This document shows, piece after piece, positions 26,485 to 35,003 of a stretch of 64,000 nt of DNA; within the stretch, counting starts at the first letter, position 1, and each line of letters starts with the position of its first letter. The translations under genes were made by a program, and so were the position numbers. This DNA comes from Bradyrhizobium commune. Lineage in GTDB: Bacteria > Pseudomonadota > Alphaproteobacteria > Rhizobiales > Xanthobacteraceae. The stretch is from the NCBI RefSeq assembly GCF_015624505.1, contig NZ_CP061379.1, positions 7,191,001-7,255,000 on the forward strand. Direction: 5' to 3'. The notes beneath the pieces are model-generated. The model was not told the origin of the DNA, did not search any database, and was given only the letters and a program-made list of their open reading frames with translations.

Positions 26485-28035
26485 GTGCGATTTCTCTTTG
26501 AAAACAACGTACTCGACGGCGATCTGCGCGAGCTCACCTGCGACGGTGCGGCCATTCCGTTGCAGCCGCAGGTGTTCGACCTGCTGCTTTACCTGGTCGC
26601 ACAGCGCGCCCGTGTGGTCAGCAAGGATGACCTGATCAGCCAGATCTGGAGCGACCGCATCGTCTCGGATTCCGCACTGAACAGCCGGATCAACGCCGCG
26701 CGAAAGGCGCTGGGCGACGACGGCGCGACACAGCGGCTGATCAAGACGATCCCGCGCAAGGGGTTCCGCTTCGTCGGCGACGTTCGGGAAGAAGCGGCAC
26801 CTTCACTTGCGCCGGCCGGGACCCCGCTCGCTCCCGCGCGCGTCGTGACCGACCGGCCGGGCATCGCCGTGCTCGCCTTCGAGAACATGAGCGGCGATCC
26901 GGCGCAGGAATATTTCGGCGACGGGATCAGCGAGGACATCCTCACCGCGCTGTCGAAGCAGCGCTGGTTCATGGTGATCGCCCGCAACTCGTCCTTCACC
27001 TACAAGGGGCGGGCCGTCCACATCAGGCAGATCGCCGAGGAACTCGGCGTCCGTTACATCGTCGAGGGCAGCGTGCGCAAGGCGGAGAACCGCGTGCGCA
27101 TCACCGCGCAACTCAACGACGCCACCACCGGTGGCCATCTCTGGGCCGAGCGCTACGACCGCGAGCTGGTCGACGTCTTCGCCGTGCAGGACGAGATCAC
27201 CAACGCCATCGTCGCCGCGATCGAGCCGCAGATCCATGCGGCGGAGAATTTCCGCACCCGCCGCAAGCCGCCCGCGAGCCTGGATGCATGGGACCTGTTG
27301 ATGCGCGCGCTGTCGCATTACTGGCGCGTGACGCAGCAGGATCACGCGGCCGCGCAGGCACTGCTCGAGCGCGCGATTTCGATCGATGCGAATTACGGGC
27401 AGGCACTATCGGTGCTGGCGGCGAGCCATATGTTCGGCGTGCATCTCGGCTGGGCCGAGCTTGCCACGACGGCGCCGATCGCTGAGGCCGCAGCTCTGGC
27501 CGCGGTGCGGTGCGACCATGAGGATGCCTGGGCGCACACGGCGCTTGGCAGCGTCTGCTTCTCGACGCGAAGGCTGTCCGACGCGCTGTCCGAGTTCGAG
27601 CAGGCGCTCGCACTCAATCCGAACTTCTCGCTGGCGCAGGGCTATTACGCGCTGGCGCTGTCCTATGCCGGGCGGTCGCGGGAATCGTACGACGCGGCGC
27701 AGAGGGCGATCCGGCTGTCACCGCGCGATCCGTCACTGGCGATCTATTACGGCATCGCCGGCTATGCGCGCTTCACCGAGCATCACTATGACGAGGCCAT
27801 CACGCTGGCGCGCGAGGCGATCCGCCACCGCGGCGACCTCACCGGCGCCTATCGCGTGCTTGCCGTCTCCGCCGGCATGACCGGTGACTGCGCGCTCGCC
27901 GAGATGGCGCTAGGGGAACTCCGCCGCACCCAGCCGAACATCTCGCTGCACTGGATCGCCACGCAGCTGCCATGGGCCAACGATGCGGATCGCGAGCATT
28001 ATCTGGAGGGATTCAGACGAGCAGGGTTAAGGTAG
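26485..28035 (+). CDS. Winged-helix regulator with TolB-like and TPR domains, copy 2
   Basis: This 516-residue paralogue of the protein at 23445-25004 shares the same order of domains and long identical phrases: EDILTALSKQRWFMVIARNS, ELGVRYIVEGSVRK, TTGGHLWAERYDREL, SLDAWDLLMRALSHYWRVT. The winged helix occupies residues 1-100, the TolB-like domain about 125-255 and TPR-like repeats the rest. It starts at GTG 26485 directly after a 21-bp direct repeat. The two copies flank the mddA-GFA pair, pointing to an old local duplication. Confidence 0.82.
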   Translation: MRFLFENNVLDGDLRELTCDGAAIPLQPQVFDLLLYLVAQRARVVSKDDLISQIWSDRIVSDSALNSRINAARKALGDDGATQRLIKTIPRKGFRFVGDVREEAAPSLAPAGTPLAPARVVTDRPGIAVLAFENMSGDPAQEYFGDGISEDILTALSKQRWFMVIARNSSFTYKGRAVHIRQIAEELGVRYIVEGSVRKAENRVRITAQLNDATTGGHLWAERYDRELVDVFAVQDEITNAIVAAIEPQIHAAENFRTRRKPPASLDAWDLLMRALSHYWRVTQQDHAAAQALLERAISIDANYGQALSVLAASHMFGVHLGWAELATTAPIAEAAALAAVRCDHEDAWAHTALGSVCFSTRRLSDALSEFEQALALNPNFSLAQGYYALALSYAGRSRESYDAAQRAIRLSPRDPSLAIYYGIAGYARFTEHHYDEAITLAREAIRHRGDLTGAYRVLAVSAGMTGDCALAEMALGELRRTQPNISLHWIATQLPWANDADREHYLEGFRRAGLR

Positions 28036-28036
28036 C

Positions 28037-28876
28037 TCACACACCCGACGCAAAAGCATCGAGAAGCGCGTCGAATGCTTCCGGCTTCTCCCATTGGGTG
28101 GAGTGGCCGGCGCCATCGACGACCTGGACCTTGCTGCGCCACAGGGTCGGCGCGGGCAGGCGCTGGAGATAGCCGAGATCGACGATCTGCTCGTCGCCGC
28201 CCTGCGCGATCGCCAGCGGAATTTTCAGATTGCGCACGATCTCGACTTCGTCGGCGAGGCCACCTGCCTGCGCGACCGCACCGAGACAGGCGCGCGCATT
28301 GCCGTCGGTCCTGCGGAAATCGTCCACGACGAAAGCCGGGATCGACGCGTAACCCGGGGCGAACGCAGTGTGAACCCACGCCTCGATCTGCGCCTCGGTC
28401 GGCGCGGCCGTGAACGCCGTGGGCGACAGGTTCTTGAAGCCGGCAAAGGCCTCCGGTCCGTGTCCAACCGGCGGCGTGCCAAAGATCATCAGACCGGCCG
28501 CCATCGGCAGCAAGGAAGCGGCATTGAGCACCGCATGGCCGCCGAGGCTCCAGCCGACGACGACAGCACTCCTGAGATCGAGCACGCGGGCGACGGCGGC
28601 AATCGCGGCGGCATAGCCGGTTCCGGAATAATCCGTCTCGGGATGAGGCGGCGGCGATGATGCGCCATGGCCCGGCAGATCGATCGCGATCACACGATAT
28701 TTGGCGCCAAGCGGCCCCTGTAACTGCTTCTGCCAAATGTGGGACGAGGACGAGTTGCCGTGGATCAGCAGGATCGGGCGTCCCGTGCCCGCGCTTTCAA
28801 AGCCGGCAATGGTCTTCGCCTCGATCTGTAAACTCAACGGGCGCAGATTTGGACCGGGAAAGGATTGGTCGACCAT
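28037..28876 (-). CDS. Alpha/beta hydrolase
   Basis: This 279-residue alpha/beta-hydrolase fold enzyme has the oxyanion region LLIHGNSSSS, the nucleophile elbow VVGWSLGGHA, an acidic residue in AQGGDEQIV and the catalytic histidine in VDGAGHSTQWEKP. ATG 28876 follows GGGGGCC; an in-frame ATG 39 bases upstream is the alternative. The stop is 1 base from the end of the convergent regulator gene. Substrate unknown. Confidence 0.82.
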   Translation of the reverse strand: MVDQSFPGPNLRPLSLQIEAKTIAGFESAGTGRPILLIHGNSSSSHIWQKQLQGPLGAKYRVIAIDLPGHGASSPPPHPETDYSGTGYAAAIAAVARVLDLRSAVVVGWSLGGHAVLNAASLLPMAAGLMIFGTPPVGHGPEAFAGFKNLSPTAFTAAPTEAQIEAWVHTAFAPGYASIPAFVVDDFRRTDGNARACLGAVAQAGGLADEVEIVRNLKIPLAIAQGGDEQIVDLGYLQRLPAPTLWRSKVQVVDGAGHSTQWEKPEAFDALLDAFASGV

Positions 28877-28974
28877 GTGGCCCCCATATAGTTCGCGATC
28901 TTGATCGCCAACCAATCTGACACGCCGCGCCCGGCAGCGCTACCGCCCGTCCGCACGCAACCGTCTCGACATCA

Positions 28975-29047
28975 TCATTGCGAGCGCAGCGAAGCAATCC
29001 AGAGTCTTTCCTCGGATGCATTCTGGATTGCTTCGCGCGCGCAATGA
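28975..29047. repeat. Dispersed palindromic element, family B
   Basis: Long inverted arms run from TCATTGCGAGCGCAGCGAAG to TTGCTTCGCGCGCGCAATGA around a central segment with CAATCCAGA/TCTGGATTG. Elements of this form are common between genes in Bradyrhizobium and Rhodopseudomonas. It lies in the gap after the DUF2147 gene. Confidence 0.6.
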
Positions 29048-29100
29048 CGGAATTCGCGGCGACGCCGCGGGATACATCATCGACCTGACGAGGGACGGCT

Positions 29101-29679
29101 CTACTTCGCCTTTGCTTGCGTCGGCTTCGGCGGCGGCACTTGCGCCCATTCCTTGTCGGCGCGGGGGCCGTTGAGGTCGCCGGTGAGGCCGACGAGCTGG
29201 CCGGGCTGGACGTCGAGGGTCTGCTGCCAGGTCTGGGTCTGGCACAACAGCTTGATCAGGCATCCCCTGAGCTTGAGCCGATCCGCCGAGTCGCGCCACA
29301 GCGAGACCGAATAGAACTTGCCGTCCTCGGCATTGTAGATTTCGCCGGCAAATCGGCCCTCGGGCGTCGCCTGCAAGCCCATGATCAGCTGATGGCCGAG
29401 CAGTGCGCGGGCGCGCTTGTCGGGATCGGGATTTTCCTTGTCGCGATAGGGCAGGCCGCGCTTGTCGGCCGGCTCCTTCATCCAGACGATGAAACCGCAG
29501 ATGCGGTCGCGCGATGGGCCGCAGCGCTCGAGCCTGACACGGGCCCGCCCATCCTCGACCAGCCAGGTGCCGCTGGGATCGTTGGGCGTGACCGCGCCGG
29601 CGCGACCACCAAGAATCATCATCGCGATGGTGATGGCGACGCGCAGCACGAAGCGAAGGACGAAGTTGATCAACGGCAC
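29101..29679 (-). CDS. DUF2147 exported protein
   Basis: This 192-residue protein has a hydrophobic N-terminal signal (VLRFVLRVAITIAMMILGG) and the DUF2147 pattern DPSGTWLVEDGRARVRLERCG, CGFIVWMKEP, GEIYNAEDGKFYSVSLW and LKLRGCLIKLLCQTQTW. DUF2147 proteins are small periplasmic beta-rich proteins of unknown role. The start is a GTG preceded only by AAAG, so an alternative start inside the signal region is possible. The C-terminus is Pro/Lys-rich (PPPKPTQAKAK). Confidence 0.8.
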   Translation of the reverse strand: MPLINFVLRFVLRVAITIAMMILGGRAGAVTPNDPSGTWLVEDGRARVRLERCGPSRDRICGFIVWMKEPADKRGLPYRDKENPDPDKRARALLGHQLIMGLQATPEGRFAGEIYNAEDGKFYSVSLWRDSADRLKLRGCLIKLLCQTQTWQQTLDVQPGQLVGLTGDLNGPRADKEWAQVPPPKPTQAKAK

Positions 29680-29702
29680 CTTTGGTTGGATGGGTTGCGG
29701 CG

Positions 29703-30365
29703 TCAGTTCAGTTGCGCCAGCAGCGCATCGGCGCCCTTGTCGACACCGGCATTGGCGGCCGCGAGCGCGCCGACGCTCGCCTTGATGTCGTAGGCGCCCG
29801 GGTATTGCTTGGTGACATAGGCGGAGAGCAGGCGCGAGGTCGTGGCGTCGAAGATCTCGACGCCGTAGATGACTGAGCCGGTCATCATCCCTTCGCCGTC
29901 ACGCGCGGCCTGCACGCCGTTGTAGACGGCGCCCGCCATGTCGAAGCGGGAGAGCGTACCGAGCACCGGTGTGTTGGTGACGGCGCCGGTCAGCGTCAGC
30001 CGGATTCGCAGCGTGTTCGGCGCGCGCTCGCGCACCAGCATGAAGCGGCCGCGCAGCCGCTCGGCGAAGCGGGTCTGCATATAGGCAGCAAGCGTCGCCT
30101 TGTCCTTATCGGAGATGTCGGCGAACTGGTGGTCCTTGCCGCGGTAGACCACGACGGGCTCGAGGATGACTTTATTATAGGTGCGCCAGTCGGTCTGCGT
30201 GGAATAGCGGTAGGGCACGCGCCCGGACGCATCCGAATTGTCCGGCGCCATATAGGCGGAGGACGCCATCTCCGAATAGGGCACCGGCGCAACCGAGGCG
30301 CAGCCGGCCACGGCCGCGCCAAGCATCAGCGTTCCCAGACCGCGCAGGGCGATCGAGCGATCCAT
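29703..30365 (-). CDS. DUF3313 lipoprotein
   Basis: This 220-residue lipoprotein has a lipobox, LGAAVAGC, whose Cys would be lipidated. The DUF3313 pattern includes YRYSTQTDWRTYNKVILEPV, AERLRGRFMLVRER and LRIRLTLTGAVTN. ATG at 30363-30365 follows GAGGAGTGTCTGGA; an in-frame GTG 9 bases earlier abuts the ribosome-binding site and is less likely. It lies 23 bases upstream of the DUF2147 gene, likely one operon. Confidence 0.82.
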   Translation of the reverse strand: MDRSIALRGLGTLMLGAAVAGCASVAPVPYSEMASSAYMAPDNSDASGRVPYRYSTQTDWRTYNKVILEPVVVYRGKDHQFADISDKDKATLAAYMQTRFAERLRGRFMLVRERAPNTLRIRLTLTGAVTNTPVLGTLSRFDMAGAVYNGVQAARDGEGMMTGSVIYGVEIFDATTSRLLSAYVTKQYPGAYDIKASVGALAAANAGVDKGADALLAQLN

Positions 30366-30619
30366 TCCAGACACTCCTCTTGGCTTTTCGAAGGGCGATG
30401 GCGACCGCAGCCGCGTTTACGGGACCAGACGCGGCTGCGGCCTTCACCATTGCCAGCCCGAGGCATCGTCCGGGGCCATGTCAGACGCCTTGGGCCGCCT
30501 CAGTGTTTCCAGTTATAAAACCGACCAGTTGGTTTGTAAAGTGCGGAAATTGCATCCCGACACATTTGGCCGCAGGCGCGGCTTTGGGCAGCGACCGGCA
30601 AGAATGCGTTAACGATGAA

Positions 30620-31243
30620 TCAGGCGCGTTTGCGCGGGGTTGTGGCCCTCGGCGTCGCGCTGGCGCGCGGCCTGGCCGGCTTTTCCAGCACGCCCCACTG
30701 GCTGTCGTCGAGCAGGCGCACGAACAGGCGCTCGCGCTCCGCCTTTCCGATCGGCGACATGCCGAACAGCGCGCCCAGCAGAAGCCCCCTCGCCGCGGCC
30801 CAGCGCAGCATGGCGAGATCCGGATCGGCAGCCTCGGCCTTGATAGCCGCAATCGTCTTCAGATCGCTCTCGCGCGGCAGCGCCATCAGATCCGGATTCT
30901 CCACCATGGCCGCGAGCAACGCGAGCGCAGCCGAATTCGGCGTGTTGGCGGCCTCCCTCACCGTGGCGATCTCGGTGGCAAGCTCGGGGTTTTCGGACTC
31001 GGCGCGCGCTTTCGCGCGGTATGGCGTCGAAAACTCCTCGAAATGCGCCATCTGCCGCTCGAGCAATGCCTTCAGCACTGCTTCCTTGGTACGGAACTGG
31101 TGCATCACGCCGCCCTTGCTCAGGCCGCTCTCCCGCGCAATCGCATCGAGCGTCAGCCGGCCGGGCCCGTCGCGCGCAATGATCGCGATGGCCGCATCGA
31201 GCGCGGCGTTGCGAGACCGTTCGGAGCGTGTGGCATTGTCCAT
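30620..31243 (-). CDS. TetR-family transcriptional regulator
   Basis: This 207-residue repressor has an N-terminal TetR HTH: RNAALDAAIAIIARDGPGRL, LDAIARESGLSKGGVMHQF, RTKEAVLKALLER. The ligand-binding part contains helices through residue 190 and ends in a basic tail (RPRASATPRATTPRKRA). The much longer in-frame upstream reading is a shadow of the divergent transporter gene; the TetR domain starts at ATG 31243, with GGAGA upstream. The gene is divergent from a dipeptide-type ABC operon it may control. Confidence 0.88.
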   Translation of the reverse strand: MDNATRSERSRNAALDAAIAIIARDGPGRLTLDAIARESGLSKGGVMHQFRTKEAVLKALLERQMAHFEEFSTPYRAKARAESENPELATEIATVREAANTPNSAALALLAAMVENPDLMALPRESDLKTIAAIKAEAADPDLAMLRWAAARGLLLGALFGMSPIGKAERERLFVRLLDDSQWGVLEKPARPRASATPRATTPRKRA

Positions 31244-31459
31244 GGCGGACTTGTCTCCGTGACAGGACAATGAATCAAGTGAAAACAGGACGCGCTGTAC
31301 ATTTTTTGTGCGAACACTGTCGAGACTTTCATCTTGCGGCGCCGAATGAGACTGTGTGAGCCTCGATGGTGGATGGGGACTGGGATGGGCTGGCCGTCGC
31401 TTCGCGCGCGAGGACGTAGCGAAGCGTTTGCGGCCGGTCTCGCTTGAGAAAGATACGAC

Positions 31460-33010
31460 ATGCCAAAACGAGTGTTGCTTGGTCTCCTCCTGGCTTGCGG
31501 CCTCACGGCCTCGGCACTGGCGCAAGAGCCGAAAATGGGCGGCGTGATCAATGCGGTGATCCAGCCCGAGCCGCCCGGCCTGATGCTTGCGATGATCCAG
31601 AACGGTCCGACCCAGATGGTGTCGGGCAACATTTTCGAGGGCCTGTTGCGCTACAGCCCCAAGCTCGAGCCGCTTCCGGAGCTCGCCGAGAGCTGGAGCG
31701 TCAGCGAGGACGCCAAGACCTACACCTTCAAGCTCCGCAAGGGCGTCACCTGGCATGACGGCAAGCCCTTCACCTCGGCCGACGTGCTGTTCTCGATCGA
31801 GATGCTGAAGCAGACACACGCCCGTGCCCGCACCAACCTGGCACAGGTCGATAAGATCGAGGCACCGGACGATCATACGGTGGTCTTCACGCTGAAGCAG
31901 CCGTTCGGCCCGTTCCTCGGTATCTTCGAGGTCGGCTCGATGCCGATGGTGCCGAAGCATCTTTATGAAGGCACCGACTGGAAGACCAACCCCTACAACA
32001 ACGCGCCGGTCGGCACCGGTCCCTTCATGTTCAAGGAATGGCAGAAGGGCTCGTTCATCCGGCTGGTCAAGAACCCCAACTATTACGAGAAGGGCAAGCC
32101 CTATATCGACGAGATCTACTGGCAGATCATCCCCGACGCCGCCGCGCGCTCGGTGGCGTATGAGACCGGCAAGGTCGACGTGTTGCCCGGCGGCTCGGTC
32201 GAGAACTTTGACGTGCCGCGGCTGTCTAAGCTCAAAGACACCTGCGTAACCGGCGCGGGGTGGGAGTTCTTCTCGCCACTGGCCTGGCTGTGGCTGAACA
32301 ACCGCCAGGGTCCGCTCGCCGACAAGCGGGTGCGTCAGGCAGTCATGTACGCGATCGACCGCGATTTCGCCAAGGACGTGATCTGGAACGGGCTCGGCAA
32401 GGTCGCGACCGGTCCGTCGGCATCGACCATCAAATACTACACCGACGACGTGCAGAAATATCCCTATGACCCGTCCAAGGCCAAGGCGCTGCTGAAGGAA
32501 GCCGGCTACAAGGGCGAGAAGATCCGCATCCTGCCGCTCGCCTATGGGGAGACCTGGCAGCGCTGGGGTGAAGCCGTGAAGCAGAACCTGATGGACGTCG
32601 GCATGAACATCGAGACGATCTCGACCGACGTCGCCGGCGGCAATCAGAAGATCGGTGACTGGGATTACGACATCGCCTTCACCTATCTCTACCAGTATGG
32701 CGATCCCGCACTCGGCGTCGGCCGCAACTACATCTCCAGCAACATCGCGAAGGGCCAAGTGTTTAACAATGTCGAGGGTTATTCCAACCCGGAGATCGAC
32801 AAGCTGTTCGCCGACGGCGCAGTGGCAACACCCGACTCCAAGCGCAAGGAGATCTACGAGAAGGCGCAGAAGATCCTGGTCGAGGACGTGCCGGTGGCCT
32901 GGATGCTCGAGCTGCAATTCCCGACCATCACCCGCTGCAAGGTCAAGAACCTGATCACCACGGGGATCGGGGTCAATGACGGTTTCAAGGACACATGGCT
33001 CGACAAGTGA
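31460..33010 (+). CDS. ABC transporter solute-binding protein, family 5
   Basis: This 516-residue periplasmic binding protein of the DppA/OppA (SBP_bac_5) type has signal peptide MPKRVLLGLLLACGLTASALA, LAESWSVSEDAKTYTFKLRKGVTWHDGKP with the family signature, and GPFMFKEWQKGSFIRLVKNPNYY and VRQAVMYAIDRD. It is the first gene of the importer operon 31460-36625. The ligand is not clear: members of this family take up peptides, opines, nickel or sugars. The binding protein is followed by an intergenic palindromic element, often seen where the binding protein is made in excess. Confidence 0.9.
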   Translation: MPKRVLLGLLLACGLTASALAQEPKMGGVINAVIQPEPPGLMLAMIQNGPTQMVSGNIFEGLLRYSPKLEPLPELAESWSVSEDAKTYTFKLRKGVTWHDGKPFTSADVLFSIEMLKQTHARARTNLAQVDKIEAPDDHTVVFTLKQPFGPFLGIFEVGSMPMVPKHLYEGTDWKTNPYNNAPVGTGPFMFKEWQKGSFIRLVKNPNYYEKGKPYIDEIYWQIIPDAAARSVAYETGKVDVLPGGSVENFDVPRLSKLKDTCVTGAGWEFFSPLAWLWLNNRQGPLADKRVRQAVMYAIDRDFAKDVIWNGLGKVATGPSASTIKYYTDDVQKYPYDPSKAKALLKEAGYKGEKIRILPLAYGETWQRWGEAVKQNLMDVGMNIETISTDVAGGNQKIGDWDYDIAFTYLYQYGDPALGVGRNYISSNIAKGQVFNNVEGYSNPEIDKLFADGAVATPDSKRKEIYEKAQKILVEDVPVAWMLELQFPTITRCKVKNLITTGIGVNDGFKDTWLDK

Positions 33011-33021
33011 GCGCGGTGCCC

Positions 33022-33149
33022 ACCTCTCCCGCAGGGAGAGGTCGGATCGCATTGCTAGATGCGATCCGGGTGAGGGTTTACGCTCCCTCGTCGGACCTGA
33101 TCCCCCTCACCCGCGCCTTCGGCGCGACCTCTCCCCGTCGGGGAGAGGT
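33022..33149. repeat. Mosaic of palindromes, family C copy 1
   Basis: The element contains four hairpins in a row: ACCTCTCCC/GGGAGAGGT, CGGATCGCAT/ATGCGATCCG, GCGCC/GGCGC and ACCTCTCCCC/GGGGAGAGGT. The outer CTCTCCC/GGGAGAG stems recur at 44635-44752. It separates the binding-protein gene from the permeases of the same operon. Confidence 0.65.
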
Positions 33150-33195
33150 GTTCCTCGCGGCGAGACCGCCTCACCCAACGAACACTCGAATCTAG

Positions 33196-34167
33196 ATGAT
33201 CTCCTTCGTCGCCCAGCGTGTCGTGAAGGGCGTGATCGTCCTGCTCGCGATCGTCGTCCTCAATTTCTTCCTGATCCGGCTCGCGCCCGGCGATCCCGCC
33301 GTCGTGATGGCCGGCGAGGCCGGGGCCAGCGACCAGGTCTTCGTCCAGCAGCTCCGCGAAAAGTTCGGCCTCGACAAGCCGCTGCCCGAGCAGCTCTTCA
33401 TCTACGTCAAGGGCATCGCGACCCTCGACCTCGGATTCTCCTTCCGCCAGCAGGCGCCGGTGGCAAAACTAATCTTGGAACGGTTGCCGGCAACGCTGTT
33501 GTTAACGATGACGGCGTTCGCAATCTCACTCGCGCTCGGCGTTCTCTTCGGCACCCTCGCCGCGCGCTTTGCCGGAACCTTCCTCGACACCGGCATCACC
33601 ATCTTTGCATTGATCTTCTACGCCATGCCGATCTTCTGGGTAGCGTTGATGGGAATCCTGCTGTTCTCGGTCACGGTCGACTGGCTGCCGAGCTTCGGCT
33701 ACGAGACGGTCGGCGCCAACCTCACCGGTTTTGCTCATGTGGTCGACGTCGCAAAACACCTGATCATGCCGGCGATGACGCTCGGCCTGTTCTTCATGGC
33801 GACCTACACCCGGATGACGCGCGCCTCGATGCTGGAGGTGAAGCGGCTCGACTTCGTCAAGACCGCGCGCGCCAAGGGGCTCTCGGACTCCGTGATCCAG
33901 CGCCGGCACGTGCTGCGCAACGCGCTGCTGCCCGTGGTGACGCTCGCCGGCGTGCATGCCGGCACGCTGATCGGCGGCGCCGTCATCACCGAGACCGTGT
34001 TCGCCTGGCCCGGTATCGGACGGCTGATGTACGACGCGCTGCTCCAGCGCGACTACAATCTGCTGCTCGGTGTCTTCGTGACCTGCTCGATCATGGTGCT
34101 GATCTTCAACCTCATCACCGACCTCGTCTATCGCCTGGTCGACCCCCGCATCGAATTCGCCGCATGA
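33196..34167 (+). CDS. ABC transporter permease (DppB-like)
   Basis: This 323-residue membrane subunit of a dipeptide/opine-type importer starts with the typical MISFVAQRVVKGVIVLLAIV, has IRLAPGDPA in the first periplasmic loop, and carries the EAA loop YTRMTRASMLEVKRLDFVKTARAKG that contacts the ATPase. About six helices. It overlaps the next permease by 4 bases. Confidence 0.92.
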   Translation: MISFVAQRVVKGVIVLLAIVVLNFFLIRLAPGDPAVVMAGEAGASDQVFVQQLREKFGLDKPLPEQLFIYVKGIATLDLGFSFRQQAPVAKLILERLPATLLLTMTAFAISLALGVLFGTLAARFAGTFLDTGITIFALIFYAMPIFWVALMGILLFSVTVDWLPSFGYETVGANLTGFAHVVDVAKHLIMPAMTLGLFFMATYTRMTRASMLEVKRLDFVKTARAKGLSDSVIQRRHVLRNALLPVVTLAGVHAGTLIGGAVITETVFAWPGIGRLMYDALLQRDYNLLLGVFVTCSIMVLIFNLITDLVYRLVDPRIEFAA

Positions 34168-35003
34168 AACAGTTCTGGAAATCGATGCTGAGGAGCCCGA
34201 GCGGCGTCATCGGGCTTATCATCCTGTTGCTCGCGATCGCGGTCGCGGTGTTCGGGCCGATGCTGTTCCCGAACTCGCCCTGGCGCATGGTGCAACGGCC
34301 GTTCCTGCCGCCCTTCACGCTCTCGACCGCGCCGCTCGGCACCGACGCGCTCGGCCGCGACGTGTTCGCCGGCATGATTTTTGGCGCACGCGTCTCCTTG
34401 CTCGTTGGGCTCGTCTCCACATTGGTCGCGCTGGTCGTCGGCGTGCCGATCGGCGCCATGGCCGGCTATTTTGGCGGCAGGGTCGACGACGCCCTGATGC
34501 GCTTTACCGAATTCTTCCAGACCATTCCGAGCTTCGCGCTCGCGATCGTGCTGGTCGCGATCCTGCAACCCTCGATCTATTCGATCGTGGCCTCGATCGC
34601 GGTGGTGAGCTGGCCGCCGGTCGCGCGCCTCGTCCGCGGCGAGGTGCTGTCGCTGCGCACGCGTGAATATGTCCAGGCCGCGGTGGTGACGGGCCAGAGC
34701 AACACCTGGATCATCCTCCGCGAGATCCTGCCCAACGCGCTGTCGCCGGTGATCGTGCTGGCCTCGCTGATGGTGGCGACCGCGATCCTGCTGGAATCCT
34801 CGCTGTCATTCCTCGGCCTCGGCGATCCCAATTTGATCTCCTGGGGCTACATGGTCGGCGCCGGCCGCACGGTGATCCGCCAGGCCTGGTGGATCACAGT
34901 ATTTCCCGGCGTTGCGATCCTGATCTCGGTGCTCGGGCTGAACCTGATCGGCGAAGGCCTCAACGACGCGCTCAATCCGCGGCTGTCGCGGGAGGGACGC
35001 TGA
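34164..35003 (+). CDS. ABC transporter permease (DppC-like)
   Basis: This 279-residue permease has the OppC_N-type N-terminal helix, HPLGTDALGRD-like sequence (TAPLGTDALGRDVFAGMIFG), and the EAA loop RLVRGEVLSLRTREYVQAAVVTG. It is translationally coupled to dppB upstream (ATGA) and overlaps the ATPase start by one base. Confidence 0.92.
   Translation: MKQFWKSMLRSPSGVIGLIILLLAIAVAVFGPMLFPNSPWRMVQRPFLPPFTLSTAPLGTDALGRDVFAGMIFGARVSLLVGLVSTLVALVVGVPIGAMAGYFGGRVDDALMRFTEFFQTIPSFALAIVLVAILQPSIYSIVASIAVVSWPPVARLVRGEVLSLRTREYVQAAVVTGQSNTWIILREILPNALSPVIVLASLMVATAILLESSLSFLGLGDPNLISWGYMVGAGRTVIRQAWWITVFPGVAILISVLGLNLIGEGLNDALNPRLSREGR

Noticed and set aside
30620..33052. Extended reading of the TetR gene by about 600 codons
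   Set aside because: The extension is antisense to the binding-protein gene; the TetR domain starts at a normal ATG with a ribosome-binding site.
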